From positions 1 to 14,044 of the forward strand of contig WGBF01000196.1 of assembly GCA_015494485.1 (NCBI GenBank): DNA of 14,044 bases, in the 5' to 3' direction. Source of the DNA: a bacterium. GTDB lineage: Bacteria; Calditrichota; Calditrichia; RBG-13-44-9; J042. The number at the start of each line of letters is the position of its first letter. Position 1 is the stretch's first letter. The position numbers were made by a program, and so were the translations under genes. Positions 6,133 to 13,818 of the stretch are shown one piece after another. Under the pieces are notes generated by a model, which worked only from the letters and a program-made list of their open reading frames with translations, did no database searches and was not told the origin of the DNA.

Positions 6133-8031
6133 ATGGCACAGCAAAGCAAAACCAAAAAACTGGCTTCCGAAGAAGAAGCCATGCGGGTGGCGGAAGAAGC
6201 CCGCGAAGAAAGCTGGGAAAAGGCCAGTTTTCTAAAAGAATTGTTCCTGGGGAAATTCCGTTTCGACCTGGTGTATCCGTTCCCCAGGCTAAAAGGTCTG
6301 GATGACCCGGAATACCAGGCATTTTTTAACAAAATGAAGAAGTTCCTCAAGGAAGAAGTGGATTCCGACAAAATTGACCGTGAGGACAAGGTCCCGGAAG
6401 AGGTGATTCGGAAACTGGCGGAGATGGGGGCGTTTGGCATTAAAATTAAAAAGGAATACGGCGGATTGGGCTTTTCCATGGCGGCTTATACCAATATCAT
6501 GAAACTGGTAACCAGCAAGGATGGTGCCCTTACCGCGCTGTTGTCTGCTCACCAATCCATTGGAGTACCCCAGCCCCTGATTTTGTTCGGCACCGAAGAA
6601 CAAAAGAAGAAATACCTTCCCGAATTGGCCAAAGGCGCAGTGTCCGGTTTTGCCCTGACCGAACCGGACGTGGGTTCTGACCCCGCCAACCTGCACACCA
6701 GCGTTCGGGAATCCGAAGACGGTAAATACTACATTTTGAACGGCGAAAAATTATGGACCACCAACGGCCCCATTGCCAAATATCTGGTGGTAATGGCCCG
6801 CCATGTGGAAGACGGGAAAATCAGCGCCTTTATTGTGGATACTGACTGGGAAGGTGTGGAAAAGGTCCACCGCTGCACCTTTATGGGGCTGCACGGGATT
6901 GAGAACGGTGTGATTGCCTTTAAAAATGTGAAAGTCCCCAAAGAAAATTTATTGTGGAAGCGGGGCAAAGGGTTAAAGCTGGCATTAATTACCCTTAACA
7001 GCGGACGCCTGTCTATTCCCGCCACCACTGTGGGTGGGGCAAAAGCCATGCTGGAAATTGCCCGTCGCTGGTCCCAGGAACGGGTTCAGTGGGGGCAGCC
7101 CATTGGTAAGCACGAAGCTATTGCCCACATGCTGGCGGACATGGCAGCCGACACGTTCGCCATGGAAGCAGTGGCCGACCTGAGTACGGCCTTGCTGGAC
7201 AATGGGTTTGATATTCGTCTGGAAGCGGCGGTGGCAAAAATGTACAATACCGAAGTAGGCTGGCGCATTGTGGATGACACGGTGCAAATAAGGGGTGGAC
7301 GGGGGTACGAAACCGCTGATTCCCTCCGCGCCCGTGGTGAAGACCCCTTACCGGTGGAACGGGGAATGCGCGACTTCCGCATTAACCGCATTTTTGAAGG
7401 CTCTACGGAAATTCTGCATCTCTTTATTGCCCGGGAGGCGGTTGACAAGCATCTGGAAGTGGCCGGTGCCATGCTGGATCCCAAAAAGCCACTGGGTGAG
7501 AAACTGGCGGCGCTTCCCAAAATTATTGCCTTTTATGCCACCTGGTATCCCTCCCTCTGGCTGGGTTGGAGTCGCTGGCCCAAATACAGCAAGTTCGGAC
7601 GTCTTGCCAAACACCTGCGTTTTGTGGACCGATCCTCCCGCAAACTGGCCCGCGAAATTTTCCACGGTATGATGCGCTATCAGGCCGGGTTGCAGCGCAA
7701 ACAGGCATTTTTGTTCCGGCTGGTGGATATTGGCGCTGAACTGTATGCCATGGCGGCAAGCATTAGCCGGGCCCAAAAAATGGCTGCAGAAGGCAACAAA
7801 GATGCCATTGACGTGGCGGATATTTTCTGCAAAAATGCCACGCGCCGGGTGAAAAGGCTCTTCAAAGACCTGTGGGATAACGACGATGTGGCCAAATACA
7901 AATTTGCCCGCGGTATTCTGGATAACAAATACACCTGGCTGGAAGACGGCATTGTGGGTAGCTACGATGACCGTGCTTCCTCATCCACCGAAACCCCCAG
8001 TCCGCAAAAAGAAGCCACACCGGTTTCGTAA
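6133..8031 (+). CDS. fadE: Acyl-CoA dehydrogenase, VLCAD/FadE-like, with C-terminal extension
   Basis: FAD enzyme of the first beta-oxidation step, converting acyl-CoA to trans-2-enoyl-CoA and passing electrons to an electron-transfer flavoprotein. I start it at the ATG at 6133 (632 residues), with AGGAG at 6120-6124 eight bases upstream; a GTG at 6100 in the same frame has no such site. A charged N-terminal segment of about 35 residues precedes SFLKELFLGKFRFDLVYPFP, a block like that of mitochondrial VLCAD. Then come the dehydrogenase domains: FALTEPDVGSD at 173-183, GEKLWTTNGPIA, RWSQERVQWGQPI and IRGGRGYE. Glu422 in NRIFEGSTEI is the expected catalytic base. Beyond about residue 450 there are some 180 more residues, largely helical and basic, as in long ACAD9/VLCAD-type and Bacillus FadE proteins; a membrane-contact role is possible. 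It follows tetR by 72 bp and is followed by a strong terminator. The substrate is probably long-chain acyl-CoA. Confidence 0.93.
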   Translation: MAQQSKTKKLASEEEAMRVAEEAREESWEKASFLKELFLGKFRFDLVYPFPRLKGLDDPEYQAFFNKMKKFLKEEVDSDKIDREDKVPEEVIRKLAEMGAFGIKIKKEYGGLGFSMAAYTNIMKLVTSKDGALTALLSAHQSIGVPQPLILFGTEEQKKKYLPELAKGAVSGFALTEPDVGSDPANLHTSVRESEDGKYYILNGEKLWTTNGPIAKYLVVMARHVEDGKISAFIVDTDWEGVEKVHRCTFMGLHGIENGVIAFKNVKVPKENLLWKRGKGLKLALITLNSGRLSIPATTVGGAKAMLEIARRWSQERVQWGQPIGKHEAIAHMLADMAADTFAMEAVADLSTALLDNGFDIRLEAAVAKMYNTEVGWRIVDDTVQIRGGRGYETADSLRARGEDPLPVERGMRDFRINRIFEGSTEILHLFIAREAVDKHLEVAGAMLDPKKPLGEKLAALPKIIAFYATWYPSLWLGWSRWPKYSKFGRLAKHLRFVDRSSRKLAREIFHGMMRYQAGLQRKQAFLFRLVDIGAELYAMAASISRAQKMAAEGNKDAIDVADIFCKNATRRVKRLFKDLWDNDDVAKYKFARGILDNKYTWLEDGIVGSYDDRASSSTETPSPQKEATPVS

Positions 8032-8040
8032 CCAACACGT

Positions 8041-8072
8041 GGCGGGGTCCAGACGGCCCCGCCGCTTTTTTT
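8041..8072 (+). terminator. Intrinsic terminator between acyl-CoA dehydrogenase and thiolase
   Basis: GGCGGGG (8041-8047) pairs with CCCCGCC (8057-8063). Two more G-C pairs form inside past a bulged T, leaving the loop AGAC. GC and seven T residues (8066-8072) follow. This is the strongest terminator in the window, starting 9 bases after the fadE stop and ending 26 bases before the thiolase ATG. It splits the beta-oxidation cluster and may lower transcription of the thiolase and FadN-type genes. Confidence 0.85.
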
Positions 8073-8098
8073 CAATTTAAACAAAAAGGAGAGTTGTG

Positions 8099-9238
8099 AT
8101 GTCCCATACAGAACGTTTCGCCGTCATTGTGGATGCCGTTCGAAGCCCCATTGGGATTAAGCGGGGCCAGATGGTTGGCATTCGCCCCGATGATTTAACG
8201 GCTCAGGTACTGGATGCCCTGATGAAGCGGAATCCCCAGATTTCCAAAGAAACGGTGGAGGATATTATCCTGGGGTGTGCCTTTCCGGAAGGAGCCCAGG
8301 GCATGTTGCTGGCACGTGCAGCGGGTATTCTGGCCGGCTTCCCGGAAACGACCACCGGCAAGGTTGTAAACCGCTTCTGTGGATCGTCCATGGATGCGCT
8401 TCACCAGGCGGAATACGCCATTACCCTGGGCGATGCCGAGGCAATTATCGCTGCGGGGGTAGAGGACATGTTCTCTGTTCCCATGGGTGGATTTAACCCC
8501 AGTTTTCATCGGGAACTGGTGAAGAAGAAATACTACATTTCCATGGGCGAAACGGCAGAAATTCTGGCCCGGGAAGGGAATATTTCCCGTGAGGACCAGG
8601 AAGAATTTGCCATTGCCTCCCACCGCAAGGCACTGGATGCCTGGGCCAACGGTCGGTTTGACAACGAAGTGGTTCCGGTGCAGAAAAAAGATGTGACCAT
8701 TGCCCGCGACGAAGGCCCCCGGGAACCCGATGTGGAAAAAATCAAATCCCTCAAGCCGGCCTTTCTGGCCGATGGAACCGTAACTGCTGCAACCAGCAGC
8801 CCCATTTCCGTCGGTGCCGCCGCATTGCTGGTAACCAGCAATACCCTGGCTCAACAATTGGGTCTCAAACCCCGCGCCCGCATTGTGGCCCGCGCTGTAG
8901 CGGGAGTGGACTGGACCCGCATGGGAATGGGGCCGCTACCCGCAACGGAAAAAGCGCTGAAGCGGGCTGGCATGACCCTGAAGGACATCGATGTGATTGA
9001 ACTAAATGAGGCCTTTGCGGCGCAGTCCCTGTACGTGATTCGCAAAGGGGAATGGCCCATGGAAAAAATCAATTTGAATGGGGGTGCCATTGCCCTGGGA
9101 CATCCCCTGGGAGCTTCCGGTGCCCGGATTGTGGCCACGCTTCTGAATGTAATGGAACAGCAGGATGCCCAGGTGGGATTGGCGACCATGTGTATTGGTA
9201 CCGGTCAGGGCATTGCAACCATTATTGAACGCATGTAA
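8099..9238 (+). CDS. fadA: Acetyl-CoA acyltransferase (3-ketoacyl-CoA thiolase)
   Basis: Cleaves 3-ketoacyl-CoA with CoA into acetyl-CoA and a shortened acyl-CoA, the last step of beta-oxidation. I choose the ATG at 8099 (379 residues), with AGGAG at 8087-8091 seven bases upstream; the adjacent GTG at 8096 is too close to that site. All thiolase landmarks are present: the nucleophile Cys94 in NRFCGSSMDAL, the NEAFAAQ block, His335 in GGAIALGHPLGASGARI, and the second active-site Cys365 in CIGTGQGIA. Length is normal for the family (about 380-400). A biosynthetic acetyl-CoA acetyltransferase is the main alternative, but the neighbours (fadE upstream, fadN 14 bp downstream) favour the degradative role. 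It ends 14 bp before the fusion gene and is almost certainly co-translated with it. A strong terminator lies just upstream, and I see no room for a clear separate promoter. Confidence 0.93.
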   Translation: MSHTERFAVIVDAVRSPIGIKRGQMVGIRPDDLTAQVLDALMKRNPQISKETVEDIILGCAFPEGAQGMLLARAAGILAGFPETTTGKVVNRFCGSSMDALHQAEYAITLGDAEAIIAAGVEDMFSVPMGGFNPSFHRELVKKKYYISMGETAEILAREGNISREDQEEFAIASHRKALDAWANGRFDNEVVPVQKKDVTIARDEGPREPDVEKIKSLKPAFLADGTVTAATSSPISVGAAALLVTSNTLAQQLGLKPRARIVARAVAGVDWTRMGMGPLPATEKALKRAGMTLKDIDVIELNEAFAAQSLYVIRKGEWPMEKINLNGGAIALGHPLGASGARIVATLLNVMEQQDAQVGLATMCIGTGQGIATIIERM

Positions 9239-9252
9239 GGGAGGAGACCACA

Positions 9253-11598
9253 ATGAGCACGCAAATAAAAAAAGTGGCCGTGTTGGGTACGGGCGTCATG
9301 GGGAGTCAAATTGCGGCCCATCTGGCCAATGCGGGCATTCCCTCCCTGGCATTTGATATTTCCCAGGAGGTCGCCCAGCGCGGCATTGAGATGGCAACCA
9401 AAATTAAACCCCCGGCATTTTACGACCCCAAAGCGGTGAAGCGTATTACCCCCTGCAACTTTGACGACCATCTGGAACGATTGGGGGAAGTGGACTGGGT
9501 GATTGAAGCGGTAGTGGAACGGCTGGACATTAAACAGTCGCTGTTCAAGCGCATTGCGCCCCACCTGAAGCCGGAAACCATCGTCAGTTCCAATACCTCC
9601 GGCATTTCCATTTCGGATATGCTGCAGGAAATGCCCAAAGCGTTTCGTCAGCGTTTTCTGGTCACCCACTTTTTTAATCCCCCGCGGTACATGCATTTGC
9701 TGGAAATTGTACCCGGTGCGGATACCCTTCCGGAAGTTGTGCAAACGATGGTCGAATTCGGTGAAAACGTGCTGGGGAAGGGCATTGTGTACGCCAAGGA
9801 TACCCCCAATTTTGTGGCAAATCGCATTGGGGTGTACGGAATGATGCTCACCCTGCGTCTGGCCCTGGAAATGGGCCTAACGGTGGAAGAAGTGGATGCC
9901 CTTACCGGCACGGTTATCGGGCGTCCCAAAAGTGCTACCTTCCGCACTGCCGACGTGGTAGGCCTGGACACGCTGGCCCACGTGGCCCGCACCGCGTACG
10001 AAAAATGCCCTTCCGACGAGGAACGGGAAATATTCCGAATTCCCGAGGTGCTGGAAAAACTGATTGAAAACGGCTGGCTGGGCCAGAAAAGCGGGCAGGG
10101 ATTTTACAAAAAAGAAGGCAAGGAAATCCTTTCCCTGGACCTTCAGACCCTGGAGTATCGGCCGCGCCAGAAAGTGCGCTTTGAAAGCCTGGATAAAATT
10201 AAGAAACTACCCCGAACGGAAGACCGCATTAAGGCACTGGCCTACGCGGACGACAAAGCGGGGCAATTTGTGTGGCAGGTGCTTTCCCGCACGCTGGTCT
10301 ATTCCGCCAACCGCATTCCGGAAATTACGGATGATATTTTGAATGTGGACAACGCCACGCGCTGGGGATTTGGCTGGGAATTTGGTCCCTTTGAAACGTG
10401 GGATATTCTGGGAGTGGAAGAAAGCCTGCAGAAAATTGAAGCGGAAGGTCGCCCGGTTCCGGAAGGGGTGCGACGCATGGTGACCTGCGGTTGTCCTCAA
10501 TTTTACACTGTGGAAAAAGGCCAGCTTGTTTTTTATGATTTGGTTAAGCGCGAACCGGCCCCGGCGCCGGAACGCCCCAATGTTATTCAATTAAAACTGG
10601 AAAAGCATCGCCGGCCGGTGGTCATGGAAAACGACAGTGCCAGCCTGGTGGACATTGGGGATGGCGTATTGTGCCTGGAATTTCACAGCAAATACCAGCC
10701 CAATATGAACCCCATTGATGACGACATGCTCAAACTTCTGGGAGCAGCCCTACAGCTCATTCCCAAAAAGGGATTTAAAGGGCTGGTTATTGGCAACCAG
10801 GCGCAGAATTTTTCCGTTGGGGCCAACCTGGGTATGATTTTGCACCTCATTCAGCAGCAGGCCTGGGACCAGATTGAGGCGTTGAGCAAAAACTTTCAGG
10901 ATTTAACCCAGGGAATCAAATATGCCCCCTTTCCGGTTGTAAGTGCACCCTTTAATATGACCCTGGGAGGCGGATTTGAAATTTCTGCTGCCGCCGATGT
11001 GGCCGTAGCCTCTGCGGAGTTGTACACCGGTGCGGTGGAGGTGGGCGTGGGATTAATTCCCGGTGCCGGCGGTACCCTGCGCATTTTGCTCAATTTCATT
11101 AACATGATGAAGCCCGCGCGCATGGGGCCCTTTCCCCCGGTGCAAAAAGCCTTTGAGACCATTGCGTACGCCAAGGTGTCCTCTTCCGCGGTGGATGCGC
11201 AAAAAATTGGCTACCTGCGTCCGGGTGACGTGATTGTGATGAATCCCGACCATTTGATTTTTAAAGCCAAACAAACCGTTCTGGAAATGGCCGAAAATTA
11301 CCAGCCGCCAGCACCCCCGGATGATATTTATCTGCCCGGCGAAGGGGGCTATCTGGTGCTGGAAGCCGCTATTGAGGACCTGGTGAAGCAGGGTAAAATC
11401 AGTGAATACGATGCCTTTATTGGTAAAAAACTGGCTTATGTGCTGACCGGCGGCGACATTGCCGACCCCCTGCAACCGGTGGATGAACAAACCATTCTGG
11501 ACCTGGAACGCCGGGTTTTTGTGGAATTGTGCCAGCAACCCAAAACCCAGGAACGCATTGCCCACATGCTGAAAACCGGGAAACCTCTGCGCAATTAA
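9253..11598 (+). CDS. fadN: 3-hydroxyacyl-CoA dehydrogenase / enoyl-CoA hydratase fusion, FadN type
   Basis: Carries out hydration of 2-enoyl-CoA and NAD+-dependent oxidation of the 3-hydroxyacyl-CoA. The order is dehydrogenase first, hydratase last, as in Bacillus FadN and opposite to E. coli FadB; the length of 781 residues also fits FadN. The dehydrogenase N-domain has the Rossmann motif GTGVMG (Gly12, Gly14, Gly17), SSNTSGISI, and the His139/Glu151 pair around HFFNPPRYMHLLE. The helical C-domains (about 185-430) hold the TPNFVANRIG and GRPKSATFRTADVVGLDTLAH blocks. A linker with a proline-rich patch precedes the hydratase domain (about 460-700). There LGGGFE gives Glu576 and VEVGVGLIPGAGGT gives Glu596; their spacing of 20 equals that of the two catalytic glutamates of crotonase. 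The ATG at 9253 has GGAGG at 9240-9244. The gene is tightly coupled to fadA upstream and ended by a long hairpin. Confidence 0.95.
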   Translation: MSTQIKKVAVLGTGVMGSQIAAHLANAGIPSLAFDISQEVAQRGIEMATKIKPPAFYDPKAVKRITPCNFDDHLERLGEVDWVIEAVVERLDIKQSLFKRIAPHLKPETIVSSNTSGISISDMLQEMPKAFRQRFLVTHFFNPPRYMHLLEIVPGADTLPEVVQTMVEFGENVLGKGIVYAKDTPNFVANRIGVYGMMLTLRLALEMGLTVEEVDALTGTVIGRPKSATFRTADVVGLDTLAHVARTAYEKCPSDEEREIFRIPEVLEKLIENGWLGQKSGQGFYKKEGKEILSLDLQTLEYRPRQKVRFESLDKIKKLPRTEDRIKALAYADDKAGQFVWQVLSRTLVYSANRIPEITDDILNVDNATRWGFGWEFGPFETWDILGVEESLQKIEAEGRPVPEGVRRMVTCGCPQFYTVEKGQLVFYDLVKREPAPAPERPNVIQLKLEKHRRPVVMENDSASLVDIGDGVLCLEFHSKYQPNMNPIDDDMLKLLGAALQLIPKKGFKGLVIGNQAQNFSVGANLGMILHLIQQQAWDQIEALSKNFQDLTQGIKYAPFPVVSAPFNMTLGGGFEISAAADVAVASAELYTGAVEVGVGLIPGAGGTLRILLNFINMMKPARMGPFPPVQKAFETIAYAKVSSSAVDAQKIGYLRPGDVIVMNPDHLIFKAKQTVLEMAENYQPPAPPDDIYLPGEGGYLVLEAAIEDLVKQGKISEYDAFIGKKLAYVLTGGDIADPLQPVDEQTILDLERRVFVELCQQPKTQERIAHMLKTGKPLRN

Positions 11599-11606
11599 CC
11601 CCGTTT

Positions 11607-11648
11607 ACGGCCGGCAGAATCGATGCGGTTCTGTCGGCCGTTATTTAC
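11607..11648 (+). terminator. Terminator-like hairpin after the beta-oxidation cluster
   Basis: A 13-bp stem forms between 11607-11619 and 11629-11641 (ACGGCCGGCAGAA with TTCTGTCGGCCGT, one G-T wobble) around a 9-base loop. It is followed by a T-rich but interrupted tail (TATTTACTTT). It starts 8 bases after the fadN stop. The minus-strand side lacks a T-run, so it should act mainly on the plus-strand transcript, although it also lies downstream of the convergent aldo/keto reductase gene. Confidence 0.65.
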
Positions 11649-11685
11649 TTTCCAACGTTTGTTGAGAAATACGGCAATCCAGTGA

Positions 11686-12645
11686 CTAATCCAGTGAGGG
11701 AATCCATTCCGGCGGAATGGGACCCAGGTCGCCGGCGGCACAGTTTTCCTGCACCTGTTGTGGTGTTTTGGCCCCCGGGATTACGGTGTGCGTGGCAGGA
11801 TGGGAAATGCAAAAGCGCAAACTCACCTGCGCCATGCTCTGATTCGGGAAGCTGTCAAACAGGGGCTTTACCTTTTCCAGCCGGTTAAAATATTCCCGCA
11901 TTTTTTCCGGAGACAGGTTCATCCGGCGATGGTCATCGTCGCTAAAACGGGTTTCGGGTGTAAATTTACCGGTCAGAAACCCAAAAAGCAGGGGAATGCG
12001 CACGATGACTCCAATGCCGTATTTTTGAGCTTTGGGGAAGAGTTCTTTTTCTGCCTCCCGTTCCAGTAAGTTGTACCGCACCTGAATAACATCGATGAGG
12101 TCGTGGTGGCGGTCCAGAAAGTGGGCCTGTTCCGTTTCTTTAAACGATTGCACACTCCAGCCGGCATGTAAAATTTTACCCTCCCGTTTCAATTGTGCCA
12201 GGGCTTCCCAGGGTTCCTCCATTTCCAGCTTGTCCGTATCCGGGCTATGGAGTTGCAGAATGTCCAGTGCCTCAACGCCCAACCGCTTTAAACTTTGCTC
12301 CGCGGCAAATAGGATGTACTCTTTAGAATAGGTCTGACGAATCGGCCCGTACCCGTGGTCGTCTTCCGGCGTGGCATTGTAAAAATCATTGCCGGCTTTG
12401 GTGGCCACGATGATGTTGTCTTTGCCCCGCTCCCGAATCAGGCGGGCAATCAATTCTTCGGAATGTCCCCACCCGTACACATCGGCGGTGTCAAAAAAAT
12501 TCACACCACAATCCACCGCCTGGTGCAAAGCCTTCAGCGACGTCTCATCGTCGGTCTTTCCCCAATTTGCGCCGCCAATGGCCCATGCACCAAAGCCAAT
12601 GCGGGATACGCGCGGGCCCCGTTTTCCCAGTTGAATGTACTGCAT
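11686..12645 (-). CDS. Aldo/keto reductase
   Basis: NADPH-dependent oxidoreductase of the aldo/keto reductase superfamily, a cytoplasmic TIM barrel that reduces aldehydes or ketones. It has 319 residues, the normal length. The catalytic tetrad is intact: Asp52 and Tyr57 in FFDTADVYGWGHSEE, Lys83 in IVATKAG, and His133 in ILQLHSPD. The N-terminus (LGKRGPRVSRIGFGAWAIGG) and late blocks (QVRYNLLEREAE, GVIVRIPLLFGFLTGKF, VIPGAKTPQQVQEN) are those of the general stress protein 69/YajO-like bacterial subgroup. The ATG at 12645 has GGAG 8 bases upstream on the minus strand. It is convergent with fadN and divergent from the HEAT-repeat gene, so it is probably a single-gene unit. The substrate cannot be read from the sequence; nothing ties it to the beta-oxidation genes. 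Confidence 0.93.
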   Translation of the reverse strand: MQYIQLGKRGPRVSRIGFGAWAIGGANWGKTDDETSLKALHQAVDCGVNFFDTADVYGWGHSEELIARLIRERGKDNIIVATKAGNDFYNATPEDDHGYGPIRQTYSKEYILFAAEQSLKRLGVEALDILQLHSPDTDKLEMEEPWEALAQLKREGKILHAGWSVQSFKETEQAHFLDRHHDLIDVIQVRYNLLEREAEKELFPKAQKYGIGVIVRIPLLFGFLTGKFTPETRFSDDDHRRMNLSPEKMREYFNRLEKVKPLFDSFPNQSMAQVSLRFCISHPATHTVIPGAKTPQQVQENCAAGDLGPIPPEWIPSLD

Positions 12646-12798
12646 GGCATTTTCTCCATTCCGTTTTCAGTGTTCCCTAATTTAGGAGAAAAAATCGCTT
12701 GTGGCGGCGTTCAATGTATTTTTACGGCCAAATTCCGGAAACCGAATGTTATTTCAATGAAGTGAAAAATCTTTGGAAACGGCCGAATAGCCCGTGCC

Positions 12799-12827
12799 TT
12801 GCTTTCCCCCGGGAACCTTCGTAAACT
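12799..12827 (+). promoter_or_regulatory. Weak candidate promoter of the HEAT-repeat gene
   Basis: TTGCTT (12799-12804) and TAAACT (12822-12827) are 17 bases apart and end 46 bases before the ATG at 12874. The hexamers are only partial matches. The rest of the 228-bp divergent gap (12646-12873) shows no clear operator, and I could not identify the aldo/keto reductase promoter in it. Confidence 0.25.
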
Positions 12828-12873
12828 TGTGCCGTTTGCACTATGCACGGAAATGAAAAACAGGAGATTCGTA

Positions 12874-13782
12874 ATGCATTCGTTACCTTTTGAAGAAGAC
12901 CCCCAGTGGCGCGAGGTGCTGGATGAATTGTCGCGCATTCGCGAACAGGGGGATTATTCCGCCGAGAGTGTGGAATACATCAAGCAAAAACTGCAATCCC
13001 CGGATGACCGCGTGCGTGGCGGCGCCGCCCTGGCGGCGGAAGGGTGCTTATTCGAACCCTACGTGGCCGATTTGCTCATCGAACTGGCGGAAAACGATCC
13101 CAATCCCTCCATTCGCAAAGCGGCGCTGCAATCCCTGGAAGGCGTTATTTCCGAAGGGGTGGAACAGGGGTTTGAAGACACCACTGGCCCCGAATCCGAA
13201 GTGGAATATGCCGAGGATTGGGCAGAGGTGGAATACGGCAGTCTGCGTGAAGATTATTTGCGAGTGAAAAACCTGCTCTTCCGGTTACTGGAAGACCCCG
13301 CCGAACCCATGGAAGTGCGGGAAGTGGCCCTGGCAGTGCTGGGGAATCTGGGTTTCCTGGAGGTAATTCGGGAGTACATTCGCGATTTTATTCGCAGCCC
13401 CCGCAAATCGGCCCAATTGGTGGCACTCCATGCCATGGGCAAATATCCTTATTACTGGGAAGACGAGCTGGCGGAGATGATTACCCCTGACCAGGACAAA
13501 GCGCTGTTAATGGAAGCCATCAGCGCCAGTTATTCCTCCGACTCCGAAAAACTGGCCCGGCGCATTGAAGCGGTGTTGCACCACCCCGACCCCGATGTCA
13601 TTAGCTATGCCTTAATGACCCTGGCCAACATTAACAAAACGCCGGAATTGGGGGAAATTTTGCAGCAGTTCAGCCTGCATCCTGATCCGCGGGTTCAGGA
13701 AACCGCCCGGGAAGCCATTGAGCACTTTTCCCGCAAAAACTTTGACCGTTTCATGAAAGATGAATTTGGCCTGGGGGAATAA
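12874..13782 (+). CDS. HEAT-repeat domain protein
   Basis: 302 residues from the ATG at 12874, which has AGGAG at 12862-12866 seven bases upstream. In-frame starts further upstream (12799 TTG, 12853 ATG) lack as good a site. The protein is strongly acidic and built from alpha-helical repeats of HEAT/PBS-lyase type: DDRVRGGAALAAEG, PNPSIRKAALQSLEGV, EVREVALAVLGNLGF, KSAQLVALHAMGKYP, PDPDVISYALMTLAN and DPRVQETAREAIEHF. Such repeats form a curved scaffold for binding partner proteins. I see no enzyme motif, signal peptide or membrane segment, so it is probably a cytoplasmic adaptor. An acidic stretch (about residues 108-125, rich in Glu, Asp and Tyr) interrupts the repeats. It is divergent from the aldo/keto reductase and has no co-transcribed partner in view, so its target is unknown. 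Confidence 0.85.
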   Translation: MHSLPFEEDPQWREVLDELSRIREQGDYSAESVEYIKQKLQSPDDRVRGGAALAAEGCLFEPYVADLLIELAENDPNPSIRKAALQSLEGVISEGVEQGFEDTTGPESEVEYAEDWAEVEYGSLREDYLRVKNLLFRLLEDPAEPMEVREVALAVLGNLGFLEVIREYIRDFIRSPRKSAQLVALHAMGKYPYYWEDELAEMITPDQDKALLMEAISASYSSDSEKLARRIEAVLHHPDPDVISYALMTLANINKTPELGEILQQFSLHPDPRVQETAREAIEHFSRKNFDRFMKDEFGLGE

Positions 13783-13818
13783 GCGGGGCGGAGTGGCAGG
13801 CCGTCATTCGGGGTGGGA

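Noticed and set aside
5889..6479. Minus-strand frame of about 196 codons across the end of tetR and the start of fadE
   Set aside because: It spans two well-supported plus-strand genes and reads as a low-information, serine-rich shadow.
8195..8857. Long minus-strand reading frame (about 220 codons) opposite the thiolase gene
   Set aside because: It is antisense to a gene whose active-site residues are all intact, its translation shows no domain pattern, and it has no convincing start site. It is a shadow of the thiolase codons.
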